Shown here: piece after piece, positions 43,474 through 53,756 of the stretch | How positions within the stretch are numbered: position 1 is the first letter of the stretch | How the letters are laid out: each line of letters opens with the position of its first letter | Source: Excoecaria cochinchinensis | Taxonomy: Eukaryota; Streptophyta; Magnoliopsida; Malpighiales; Euphorbiaceae | DNA length: 64,000 nucleotides | NCBI GenBank assembly: GCA_947683425.1 | Contig: CANTUQ010000073.1 | Coordinates: 9,334,501-9,398,500 of the forward strand | Reading direction: 5' to 3' | The notes under the pieces: generated by a model | The model's input: only the letters and a program-made list of their open reading frames with translations | The model's database searches: none | What the model was told of the DNA's origin: nothing | Made by a program: the position numbers and the translations under genes

Positions 43474-44622
43474 TTATAGCCTGCCCTCTCTTTTCTCAGG
43501 GTCAGTGATCTCCTTGGAATCAATAAGATCCTGAATTTTGTTCCTCAGAGTTCGGCAATAATCTGTTAGATGCCCTATGTGCTGATGGTAAGCGCAGTAT
43601 TGATCCTCTTTGAGCCCCGACTTTCCATGGTTTATGGCTGGTCTAGGTGGCAATGGTCTCAGCTTGCCTTCTTTTGTCAATTTCTCTAACACCCAAGACA
43701 GAGAGCGGCCCAAATTGGAGTAGTACCTCTGAACCTGTCCAACCTCAGTGGCTGAAACCTCGGCCGTCTTACCACCTCTATTATTGCTACTTCCTGCACC
43801 ACCTGGCTTGTACCCCGATTGGTTGCCATAGCCTTTCCCAGCAAAGTTATTTTGGCTTGCCTTCTTTGTTAGGTAAGCACCCTCAACTTCTACAGCAATG
43901 TCCTTAAGCAACTCCCAATCTCTGAGTGCCTTAAAACTGAGCAAGTCCCTCAAGTAAGGGCAAGAGTTCTTGATAAATAGCCTGATTTGGTCAGCAGTGT
44001 TAGGCTTTTGCTTCATCTCCATGACCCTATTCCTCCACCTGGTGAGGTATTCATGGAATGACTCATCGCTCCTTTGTTGTAAGAGCTCGAGGTCCTTTAA
44101 GGTGACCTCCATCCTAGTGCTACAATCGTATTGCCTCATGAACTCCTCAGTCAGAATGTCCCAATCTTCCTTGGTCCTCCTGTCCAACCCATGGTACCAA
44201 TCCACAACCGGACCCACCAGACTAAGACAGAAATAATCCACCTTCTGTTTCTTAGTCAACCCTGTGCCTTTCATCACCAGGGTATACTGCTTGATATGTA
44301 CAGATGGATCCGAAGTACCATCAAACTTCGGCAGCTCAGGCATTTTGAACCTTTGGGCAAACAGCTCTTCGTCCCCCAAATCTCTGTCTTCAGGGTTGAT
44401 CCCCTTTCCGGCTGATAGCATGCGGGTGATTGCTTCAATCTGTTGCCTCATCCCCCTCATCGCCTCATCTTCTGCCCTAGGTGCTCTAGCCCCCACAAAT
44501 TGAGGTGCTACTGCCTATTCATCTTCCTCCTCTATCACAAAATCATCATTGGGATTGGGGACTATTGCCCTTCTTTGCTCAACAGGCACAACAACTATAT
44601 GCTCATTAACAATTTAGCGGGG
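43474..44622 (-). pseudogene. gag: E3 gag, main part (cut off from its N-terminus by E4)
   Basis: The most intact Tat gag here: 340 codons open from 44496. Capsid core has KMPELPKFDGTSDP, FCLSLVGPVVDWYHGLDRR, EEFMRQYDCSTRMEVTLKD and KQKPNTADQIRLF. The zinc knuckle keeps its Cys residues (YCAYHQHIGHLTDYC) and is followed by RTLRNKIQDLID. Upstream of the ATG at 44496 the frame continues with two stops (TAA and TAG) that look like CAA and CAG decay. It ends early at 43474 after a small deletion relative to E2. Confidence 0.9.
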
Positions 44623-44627
44623 AGTAT
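44623..44627. repeat. Target-site duplication of E4, left copy (AGTAT)
   Basis: AGTAT recurs at 52616-52620. The target was E3 gag. Confidence 0.9.
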
Positions 44628-46205
44628 TGTTGAGCATTTTCTATAGATGCTAATTATACTGCAAGTATACGGTGTACCGCAATAGTACTTAAGATGTCGA
44701 TCCCACGAGGAACGTTTTTACAAACTATTACTAATCAATTTTAATCTTGTTTATAATGATTAATTAATGGTAGAGTTGATTTTAATCTAATCTAAAATGT
44801 AAACTAAATATACCTAGTTAATGATAGTCAAAAGAAGATAAAATAAATCATGAAGAATTAAAGACAATGAACTTGATTCCATCATTTTGATTAACATTTT
44901 TCATCTTTTTATGCAAGCCAAGTTAGAATAAATTTTTAACTCACTCTCTCGACATGAATTAAAATGCCTAAAACATACAATTAAAATTCTAACTCACAAT
45001 TTTCATTAATGAATTAGAGGTTTCTAATTACATATTTTAAGAATAAACACTAACCTATAACAATTATTTTAATATACCGATCTCTCAAATATATCTTAAT
45101 AATGAATCTCTATTAGATGTCAGATAAAGCAAACTCTCGAATTACTTTAACTTGTAAAGATCATGCAAAAGATACTAATAGAAAATCTGCATTCAAAGAC
45201 CATAAAAGTAGATGCAAATAGAAAGAATAATAATATGCAAATTCATTGAAATTATATTCTTAGGAATAGTGGAGAAGAATTAAAAATAAGAGAATAAGAT
45301 AGAATCCTTTCAACCCTTTTCTCAATCTCTTGAAATAGATTTTCTTCTCCTTGATCTTCTTCTTCAAAACATAAAGACTAAAGAGAAATTTTTCTAAGAA
45401 AAATCTGTCTTCCAAAATATAGAAAAATTACTTAACTAAAAATTCATCCTCCCTAATTACAGTTAAACTACATATTTATAGATAATAATTTACAGATTGT
45501 GTCTCTTAGAGATGTCCCTTGAGAATGGTTGCAAAGTTTGGTGAAAGAGGATGACTTTTCATGTGACTTTTGGCTCAAAACTGCCCAACGGTCGTCTCTG
45601 TCGCGATCGCAACGTTGTCGCGATCGCAACGTTGTCGCGATCGCGACAGAACGCGCTGATCCATTTTCCTCTTTCTTTCTCTCTCTCAGTTTCCTCTTCC
45701 TTCTCTAGTCAGTCACGACTCGTTACTCCCCATCACGGCGTGTCTTCGCGTGTGTTTGGCGTGACTGGCGCTCACGTCTCGCTTCCTCCTCTCCTTTCTC
45801 TTTTCTTCTCTTCTCTTTCCCTTTTTTAGCCTCTCTCACGCGTCATGAGTCGCCACCTACGCTCACATCGCGTGACGCTTCTCTCTCAGCTTCTTTTCTT
45901 CTTTTCTTTCTCTTTCTCTTCTTTCTTCTTCTCCAGTCACGTCTCGTTACCTAAGGGCACGTCGCGTGACTCCTTGTATGAGACGTGACCTGCTCCTTTG
46001 CTCTCGTGATCCTCTCATTCTATTTCTTAATCTGGTTCTTCTCTTCATTTTTCACCTAAAAACAACAGTAAACACACAAACATGCAATCTAATATAAATA
46101 ATCATAAACTAACACATCACATCAAATTTACACACAATTTCATAATTAATTACATAAACTCATACAAAATAAATACTAAATTATACCTCAATTAACCTCC
46201 TATCA
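44628..46205 (-). repeat. E4 3' LTR (1578 bp)
   Basis: On the minus strand runs from TGATAGGAGG (46205) to ...GCTCAACA (44628). Contains the block (GCAAGTATACGGTGTACCGC on the + strand) shared by Athila-like LTRs, three 17-bp TCGCGATCGC units at 45601-45646 and a C/T-rich stretch 45660-46010 packed with CACG/CGTGAC words. Confidence 0.93.
45601..45646. repeat. 17-bp palindromic array TCGCGATCGCAACGTTG, 3 units
   Basis: Units start at 45601, 45618 and 45635; the last closes as the perfect palindrome TCGCGATCGCGA. The other LTR has two units (52028, 52045). The difference of one unit equals the whole length difference between the LTRs (1578 vs 1561 bp). Confidence 0.9.
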
Positions 46206-46244
46206 AATTCCCCCACACTTAACCCTTGCTTGTCCTCAAGCAAG
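46206..46244 (-). other. E4 polypurine tract with adjacent hairpin
   Basis: Element strand: hairpin CTTGCTTG-AGGA-CAAGCAAG (46225-46244), then GGGTTAAGTGTGGGGGAATT directly before the LTR start TGATAGG. GTGTGGGGGAATT is the usual Athila-type tract. Confidence 0.85.
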
Positions 46245-47153
46245 AGAAAAGACATGAACAAATGTAACAGCTAGTAAATATAATTACAAAGCAATGTCCA
46301 TTCAGCATATATACTAGAGTTGCAAAGATCAACTATCCCAAATACTCAAACATATCAGTAAATCAAAATTCAAAATATGCATTGAAAATTCAACAAGTTT
46401 TCTAATTTTACTACTTCCAACATAAAGAATATAAAGTCTCAAAAACTAAACATGAATCAAAGAGAGAAAATTGATCATAAAAGTTAAAAATCTAAGATTG
46501 CTAGTCACCTTTTAGGACAATTGAAGCTCACTTACCCTTAATCAAATCTCATGGCATTTTTAGACTCTTTTTCTTTGTTTTTTTTTTTCTTTCACATGAG
46601 TATAACTTTTTATTGATTCCCATGTATAGCAAGAGAAAGTAATATGGGTGCGTTTTACGCTCCATCCCATATTTTTTTGCAATTTTAAATATACATCTTG
46701 CTATTTATTGTTGAAATTAGTGGGTGCATTTTATGCTCCATCCCACTTTTAACTTTTCTTTTTATTTTTTAAGTCCTCATCCATTATTGAAAAGAAATAA
46801 GGGCAAGTATTATGGCTATAGTTTCCATAAGCAACTAGAAACTTAAAATTTTAAACAAAATGAGCAAATTCTAACTTTAAGAATATGGTAGGTAAAGAGA
46901 CTAAATAATCTATAATGTTGAAATAAGTAAAACCAAATAACTTGAAAAACTTAAAACACATCCCAAAAATTTTGAAAAACTGAGAAAAATGAATATAAAA
47001 GATAATGGACTTAACAACCTATATAATATACCAAATAAACAATGCTTCATAATAAAGCTTACTAAAAACTTAATTGAAATATAAAAACACACAACAAACA
47101 TATAAACAACACATACATAAACATATAAAACAATAATCAAACAAGCTAACTCA
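46245..47153 (-). other. E4 non-coding region between accessory ORF and 3' LTR
   Basis: AT-rich, no credible coding frame. Two copies of GGGTGCRTTTTAYGCTCCATCCCA-like sequence at about 46645-46672 and 46721-46746 (+ strand), one C/T change apart in places. Confidence 0.6.
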
Positions 47154-47189
47154 CTCCCCCACACTTAGAACCAACATTGTCCTCAATGT
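47154..47189 (-). other. Second polypurine-like tract and hairpin in E4
   Basis: Element strand: ACATTG-AGGA-CAATGT hairpin (47174-47189), then CTAAGTGTGGGGGA. Same layout as the 3' tract but with a different stem. It could be a central polypurine tract or an RNA element downstream of the accessory ORF. Confidence 0.7.
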
Positions 47190-47260
47190 GTAGGAATGAC
47201 ACACAAAAACAAGTAAAAAAAAAAAAACAAATAAAATCAAAAGAAAGAAAAACTCCCCTA

Positions 47261-48403
47261 TCATGGTGAAGGTGGAGGCGATGGAACCACAAAACCCGCT
47301 TGGATCATGAAATTATCAAATTTATACTCCAACCGCCTTTGACGTCGCTCAATGGAAGAAAGTTGCTCTTGCATATTAGATAACATCATTGGGATGTTAT
47401 GGCTGGATGAGCCAACCTCAAGAGCAGCAGCAGCAGCAGCTGGAATATCGGGCATCACTTCATCTTCACTTGCTCCCTCCTCATCACCTTCTTCTTCTTC
47501 TCGTGCCTCTACTTGTGGCTCAGAAGTTCCAGCAATATCCCTCCAACATGATCGAGCATGAGATGGGATTTCCTGAAAATTATTACCAACAACCTCTCCA
47601 CGCACTAACACATTCTTATTAAAATAAAGGCAAGGAAAAATGCGATAATAAGCATCAAGATCCACATTTAAATTGCTTGCAATACTAGAAATAATATGCC
47701 CATGAGTTAAAGGTGAATCATGCTTATTAACACATTGCAACAATTGACTAACAATCCAAAAAGGCCAACATACATCCTTACGTTTATATACACACCACAT
47801 CAAAAACAACTCATTATATGAAACCCTATTGAATTCAGACCTATTAAAAACTAAAGAAGCTAAAATCCTATGCAAAATCCAATATCTCAAATCTTTAATA
47901 AACATGGATTTAGCATCCCTAGCCCTATAACGTGTTTGCAAATCAGTCAAAAACGTCCAAAATTCATGTGGCTTAAAAGATTTAGGTGGATCAGTTAAAC
48001 CAGTTTGAGAAAATCTAAACATCCTATTCATCATAAAATAAGTTAAAGTATAAGGTTTTCCAACCATCCTAAAATCTAACCAATTCTCATTATTATCATT
48101 CTTTTTCAATGTGGTGTAAAATTCTAAAACTAAATCAGGACACACATCTTCATGCATAGATGCAAATTTCAATAACCCACATAATCTTAACATATCATTA
48201 ACTACATCTAACATGCCAATTTGAATAAGCAAGGAGTCAGGAAATTACTTACATTGCATCAAATGCCTACCACGAAGGGTTAAATACCTACTGCCTTCAT
48301 CTACAGAGAATATGAGAAATAGAGCACCATAATGAGCAACAATATTCACCTCTTCAGCTTCCTGCTCAACCCTTGAAGATGATGGGTTTTTTGTTCTAAC
48401 CAT
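47261..48403 (-). pseudogene. E4 Athila-type accessory ORF, split by one stop
   Basis: Reads from MVRTKNPSSSR at 48403 and is interrupted once by an in-frame TAA at 48245-48247. It then stays open to 47261 (about 380 codons in total). The middle resembles the Athila ORF found downstream of pol in related elements, often called env-like (FMMNRMFRF, LRYWILHRILASL, CWPFWIVSQLLQ). An acidic EEEEGDEEGASEDE stretch and a short coiled coil (EQLSSIERRQRRLEYKF) close it. I see no convincing signal peptide or transmembrane helix in this reading, so I do not call it an envelope protein. Its function is unknown. Confidence 0.75.
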
Positions 48404-49533
48404 TTTTGTGTTCACAGTGAAGGTGTTATTTAACAGAGATTGAAGAATAAAAGGAAATAAAGCCGAATAAAATGGAAGAAGAAAATTTACAAACCAAACG
48501 CACAAAAAGAAAAGACAAATAGACAGAAGAAAAAGAAATAGAAACAGATAATAAACTACAAACGAAATGTAGCTCTGTTATGCAGAAAAATACCAAAATC
48601 AAGTGTGTTAGGGAAAAGAAGAAATGAAAAAGAAAAATAAAAATAAACTGACAAACCTGGAAATAGAAAGCAAAACCCGTAATCCCTAAGAAGATTGAAG
48701 AAAAGAGAAAAGAAACAGAATGCTAAAATGTAAAACGAGAATAACGAAAGGAAAACAGAGGATGGAAGTTCAAAAGTTCTCTGTGGAAGAAGAAAAGAAG
48801 AAATGAAGAATAAAAATGGCTAATGAGGGTCTTGTACTCGTGACCTGTGCTAGGGAAAATAAAACTAACAGAGAAAACTGAAGTAGAAAAGGAATAAAAT
48901 GAAAAGTCACGACTTTAGGGTTTTAAATTTTAAGTTCCCGCTTTTAATTCTTCTTTTTCTGTGTTTTAATGCTTAAATGGTAAAATTAAGTTAATGTAAT
49001 TGAAATTAAATCATCTAAAGCAGAAAAGAAAGCAAAACAAAACCAAATAATATAAAAATAATAAGTAAAATAAGAAAAGAAAAGAAAAGAAAAAAAAATT
49101 AAAGCTTACCTGATGGAGCACCTCACGCGTCACGAGTCGTGAGACAACGTCACGACTCGTGACGCTCTTCACTTACCTGGGCGAAGTCATCTCCTCAGCC
49201 CGTCATGTCGCGTGAAGATGCATCATGAGACGCACTGCTAAAATCTCTTGCTGTTGCGATCGCGATACTTGCCGCGATCGCAACAGAATCAAACGTCTGC
49301 AAAACTTTTTTTATTTTTTTCTATTTTTTTTATTCATTTATTTATTTAATTTTTTATATATTTATTAAACAAATCTAATCTTACTAAATTAGCTATCATT
49401 TAAAAACAAATGTGTTTTTAGCATGAGAATCAATAATACCATAAATAAAACTATATAAATAAATTTAAAATAAATTACAAAACCTAAATAAAAACAATAT
49501 AACTAAGTAACCTAAATAGAAGATTTAGACATA
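48404..49533 (-). other. E4 non-coding spacer between gag and accessory ORF
   Basis: About 1.1 kb standing where pol would be in a full Athila. A/G-rich on the + strand, with no pol similarity in any frame. Contains the palindromes at 49130-49162 and 49253-49284. Confidence 0.75.
49130..49284. other. Palindromes in the E4 spacer
   Basis: TCACGAGTCGTGA (49130-49142) and TCACGACTCGTGA (49150-49162), 20 bp apart, both perfect about a central base. Then a hairpin with 12-bp perfect arms GTTGCGATCGCG / CGCGATCGCAAC (49253-49284). The first core equals that of the E2 LTR array. Confidence 0.88.
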
Positions 49534-50904
49534 TCATGGCTTAATGTGCTCCCTAGGATTCTCTTCAGTATTACTTGGAAGGCATCCTAGATTTCTAGAA
49601 GGTAAGGAATTAGCAAGTTGGCCTATTTGAACCTCAAGATTATGAATAGTAGCAGCATGATTTTTAGCAATTTGATCAAATTTTTCTTCAAGTTTCTTTT
49701 GACTTTCATCTTGAGAATGCATCTTACAATTAATTTCTTCAATGAACTTATCAATTTTAACCTCAAAGGCCCCAAACCTATCTTGTGGTTGTTGGTATCC
49801 TACACCTCTATTTTGGTTGTTAACATTATTATTCCCCCATGAAAGGTTAGGATGGTTTCTCCAACCAGCATTATAGGTGTTAGAATAAGGATTTCCACGT
49901 CCTTGACCTTGAAGAAAATTAACTTGTTCTCCTTTATTAACCATGCCTAAATTACAATTATCACTCTTATGTCCTTGTTGACCACACACATTGCATGCAT
50001 TTAATGAATTACCACCCATACTTAGTCTATTAATTCTATGATTCAATGCTTCAATTTGGGCTTGTAATGCAACCATAGAATCTACTGAATGTACTCCCCT
50101 AGCATTAGAATTATTATACTCCCTTACTCTTTCAGGAGGCCACATACAGTTATTCATTGCCATCTCTTCCAATAGCTCATATGCTGCATCAATTGTTTTT
50201 CTCATCAAGGATCCACCAGCTGCAGCATCTATAGTCCCTCTTGTAGTTGGATTTACACCATTATAAAAAGTCTGCATCAAAAGCTCCCTTGGAAGGTTGT
50301 GGTGTGGACACATCCTTTGCAATTCCTTGAATCTTTCCCAAGCCTCATATAATGATTCATTATCATTTTGAACAAATGTAGTAATATCCTTTATGATTTT
50401 TGCAGTTTTGGCCAATGGAAAATATTTTGATAAAAATGCTTGGGCTAATTGGTCCCAAGTAGTTATAGATCCCCTTGTTAATGAATTCAACCAAGCCTTG
50501 GCTTTATCCTTCAAGGTGAATGGAAAAAGCCTAAGCTTGATTGCATCAGCTGAAATCCCATTGATCTTAAAAGTATCACATATTTCAAGGAAGTTGGCTA
50601 AATGAGCATTTGGATCCTCATTTGCCAAACCATAAAATTGAATACTATTTTGAATCATTTGTAACAATGAAGGCTTAATCTCAAATTGATTTGCATTTAC
50701 CGTTGGTCTTACCACTCCTTGTTGAGCTCCACTCAAAGCAGGTGTGGCAAAGTCCATGAGTCTTGGTGGATTTTCTTCAGCCATGATAATTGATCTCCTA
50801 TTTTTGTTCTTCTTTCTATTTGACTTCCGGTTACTTGACAAGAATCTTTCAATTTCAGGATTTAAAGGCTCAAGCTCTTCTAAAGAACTCCTTTTACTAG
50901 GCAT
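49534..50904 (-). CDS. gag: E4 gag (Athila-type capsid/nucleocapsid), intact
   Basis: 456-residue open frame with no internal stop. It would form virus-like particles and bind element RNA. N-terminus basic (SNRKSNRKKNKNRR, residues 24-37). The retrotransposon gag/capsid domain spans about residues 75-260, with the hallmark KDKAKAWLNSL (132-142), TTWDQLAQAFLSKYFP and NESLYEAWERFKELQRMCPHH. A perfect CX2CX4HX4C zinc knuckle follows (Cys304, Cys307, His312, Cys317). The C-terminus has a short coiled-coil-like stretch (CKMHSQDESQKKLEEKFDQI). The ATG at 50904 lies about 130 bp after the primer binding site. This is the only intact retrotransposon gene in the window. Confidence 0.93.
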   Translation of the reverse strand: MPSKRSSLEELEPLNPEIERFLSSNRKSNRKKNKNRRSIIMAEENPPRLMDFATPALSGAQQGVVRPTVNANQFEIKPSLLQMIQNSIQFYGLANEDPNAHLANFLEICDTFKINGISADAIKLRLFPFTLKDKAKAWLNSLTRGSITTWDQLAQAFLSKYFPLAKTAKIIKDITTFVQNDNESLYEAWERFKELQRMCPHHNLPRELLMQTFYNGVNPTTRGTIDAAAGGSLMRKTIDAAYELLEEMAMNNCMWPPERVREYNNSNARGVHSVDSMVALQAQIEALNHRINRLSMGGNSLNACNVCGQQGHKSDNCNLGMVNKGEQVNFLQGQGRGNPYSNTYNAGWRNHPNLSWGNNNVNNQNRGVGYQQPQDRFGAFEVKIDKFIEEINCKMHSQDESQKKLEEKFDQIAKNHAATIHNLEVQIGQLANSLPSRNLGCLPSNTEENPREHIKP

Positions 50905-51030
50905 GAACTTCTAAATCATGCAAAACAAAAACACAACACAAAATTAACTTAAACACACAAACAAATTAAAACAAACAAAATATTGTAATCCAAAATCATA
51001 AATCAATTTTCATAATGGAAAAACAACCGT

Positions 51031-51048
51031 TCCCCGGCAACGGCGCCA
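51031..51048 (-). other. E4 primer binding site
   Basis: On the minus strand TGGCGCCGTTGCCGGGGA, the form used by Athila/Calypso-type elements and attributed to tRNA-Asp. It lies a few bases after the 5' LTR. Confidence 0.93.
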
Positions 51049-51054
51049 AAAACT

Positions 51055-52615
51055 TTTTGAGCATTTTCTATAGATGCTAATTATACCGCAAGTATACGGT
51101 GTACCGCAATAGTACTTAAGATGTCGATCCCACGAGGAACGTTCTTACACACTATTACTAATCAATTTTAATCTTGTTTACAATGATTAATTAATGGTAG
51201 AGTTGATTTTAATCTAATCTAACATGTAAACTAAATATACCTAGTTAATGATAGTCAAAAGAAGATAAAATAAATCATGAAGAATTAAAGGCAATGAACT
51301 TGATTCCATAATTTTGATTAACATTTTTCATCTTTTTATGCAAGCCAAGTTAGAATAAATTTTTAACTCACTCTCTCGACATGAATTAAAATGCCTAAAA
51401 CATACAATTAAAATTCTAACTCACAATTTTCATTAATGAATTAGAGGTTTCTAATTACATATTTTAAGAATAAACACTAACCTATAACAATTATTTCAAT
51501 ATACCGATCTCTCAAATATATCTTAATAATGAATCTCTATTAGATGTCAGATAAAGCAAACTCTCGAATTACTTTAACTTGTAAAGATCATGCAAAAGAT
51601 ACTAATAGAAAATCTGCATTCAAAGACCATAAAAGTAGATGCAAATAGAAAGAATAATAATATGCAAATTCATTGAAATTATATTCTTAGGAATAGTGGA
51701 CAAGAATTAAAAATAAGAGAATAAGATAGAATCCTTTCAACCCTTTTCTCAATCTCTTGAAATAGATTTTCTTCTCCTTGATCTTCTTCTTCAAAACATA
51801 AAGACTAAAGAGAAATTTTACTAAGAAAAATCTGTCTTCCAAAATACAGAAAAATTACTTAACTAAAAATTCATCCTCCCTAATTACAGTTAAACTACAT
51901 ATTTATAGATAATAATTTAAAGATTGTGTCTCTTAGAGATGTCCCTTGAGAATGGTTGCAAAGTTTGGTGAAAGAGGATGACTTTTCATGTGACTTTTGG
52001 CTCAAAACTGCCCAACGGTCGTCTCTGTCGCGATCGCAACGTTGTCGCGATCGTGACAGAACGCGCTGATCCATTTTCCTCTTTCTTTCTTTCTCTCGGT
52101 TTCCTCTTCCTTCTCTAGTCAGTCACGACTCGTTACTCCCCATCACGGCGTGTCTTCGTGTGTGTTTGGCGTGACTGGCGCTCACGTCTCGCTTCCTCCT
52201 CTCCTTTCTCTTCTCTTCTCTTCTCTTTCCCTTTCTTGGCCTCTCTCACGCGTCACGAGTCGCCACCTACGCTCACATCGCGTGACGCTTCTCTCTCAGC
52301 TTCTTTTCTTCTTTTCTTTCTCTTTCTCTTCTTTCTTCTTCTCCAATCACGTCTCGTTACCTAAGGGCACGTCGCGTGACTCCTTGTATGAGACGTGACA
52401 TGCTCCTTTGCTCTCGTAATCCTCTCATTCTATTTCTTAATCTGGTTCTTCTCTTCATTTTTCACCTAAAAACAACAGTAAACACACAAACATGCAATCT
52501 AATACAAATAATCATAAACTAATACATCACATCAAATTTACACACAATTTCATAATTAATTACATAAACTCATACAAAATAAATGCTAAATTATACCTCA
52601 ATTAACCTCCTATCA
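51055..52615 (-). repeat. E4 5' LTR (1561 bp)
   Basis: Nearly identical to 44628-46205. Two, not three, 17-bp palindromic units (52028-52056). The last bases read CAAAA instead of CAACA. Confidence 0.93.
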
Positions 52616-52977
52616 AGTATTAACTATAGCAGGGGCTGCTCCACCAGCAGGCAGTTCAACTTGCCCCCCAGCATGAACCATTTGGGGTTGTGGAGCAGCT
52701 GGTGGTTGTAGTGCAGCAAGAGGATGAGCAATCCTATCGGCCATAGCTCCCATCATTTCCACTATTCTTCGCTCAAAATCCTCTAGCCTCCTAGCAAGGT
52801 CTTGAGCTGTTAAAGCTCCGGTCTCTTCTGCCATTCGTGATTCTATGGATGACTCTCTGGTCATTGAGGGTGGCTCAACATTCCAATCAGACACTAATTC
52901 TTTCAATCCAAGAGGCAGATCTATCCTCACCAGTCGACCGTCAGAACTGCTAGTCCACTTTGGTGAATCTATGATGG
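52616..52977 (-). pseudogene. gag: E3 gag, N-terminal part (5' of the E4 insertion)
   Basis: Starts just after the leader acceptor-like TCTTTTAG and reads down to the AGTAT duplication. Contains an ARRLEDFERRIVEMMGAMAD coiled-coil-like segment matching E1 and E2 N-termini, then an Ala/Pro-rich linker. E4 sits in this linker; the frame resumes at 44622. Unlike E1 and E2 there is no stop directly after the coiled coil. Confidence 0.82.
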
Positions 52978-53738
52978 CTAAAAGATTGAACTATTAGGAT
53001 GATGCATGAATGATATATACAATGCATGATCGTGTTGATGCAGCATGGACAATCACATACAAGCAGATAGATCCTTCCAACCTTATCACTCCCACACACG
53101 AGGTAGTGTATCCTCTTTCCTAGGTGCGCTTGGTCCATGGGTCAATAGGGAACCCATTGGACGCATATGGTGCACGGTGAAAAGCCGGCAGCATAACATC
53201 TCTTACCTAATGTACACACGTATGGGTTTTGGCCTTTATGTATTCAAACATTTCGACCATATTAAGATGGGCTCACCAGGCATGAAAGCCTTTGATAAAA
53301 GACCATTTAATTTGGTTGATTTTGTTCAATATATAATGGCCCACATAGCAAGCATTGTATTAAGGAGCATATCACTTAGGGGAAGTATCTATTGCCATTA
53401 CATGAGCTTTGGTCAAGGGTGATGATACTTTAAGGCTACCCAAGTATGGTTCCTGCCAACGGGTCTAGCTCATCACGAGCATAACGACCGATTGGGTCTC
53501 TATTTGATATACCATAAGGTACGAGGCTCGGGCTAGTGATTATCCCTGACACTTCCCCACATTGAGTGAACGTAAGGTCATGCTTTGGGAATGCACCGGG
53601 GTTAAGAAAGGGACCAAGCTAGCATGGTTTAAGGCTCTAGCATGGATGCAATGCAGTTTCGAAAAAGGATGAAAATTTTAAAACTAAAACTCAATTATAA
53701 ATTTTAACCAAGGTACTTTCGAATCAAAGTCTCTTATA
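52978..53738 (-). other. E3 untranslated leader
   Basis: Conserved with the E1 and E2 leaders. Its downstream end matches the AG|CCATCAT junction of the other elements. The apparent + strand ORF at 53045-53422 is a shadow. Confidence 0.65.
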
Positions 53739-53756
53739 TCCCCAGTGGAGTCGCCA
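53739..53756 (-). other. E3 primer binding site
   Basis: Minus strand TGGCGACTCCACTGGGGA, one base after the LTR end; identical to E2. Confidence 0.92.

Larger units (their letters stand above)
44628..52615 (-). mobile_element. E4: young non-autonomous Athila-type retrotransposon without pol
   Basis: 7988 bp on the minus strand: 5' LTR 52615-51055, Asp-type primer binding site, intact gag, ~1.1 kb non-coding, an Athila-type accessory ORF, non-coding DNA with two polypurine-like motifs, 3' LTR 46205-44628. No protease, RT, RNase H or integrase is found anywhere in the ~4.8-kb interior. The LTRs differ by roughly 1% by eye plus one 17-bp repeat unit, making it the youngest element here. An intact gag without pol suggests mobilisation in trans. 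Confidence 0.92.

Noticed and set aside
47261..48505. Calling the E4 accessory ORF a true envelope gene
   Set aside because: The hydrophobic N-terminus appears only if translation starts upstream of MVRTK; no clear signal peptide or membrane anchor in the conserved part.
53045..53422. 125-codon plus-strand ORF
   Set aside because: Antisense to the conserved E3 leader; not conserved as protein in the E1 and E2 leaders.
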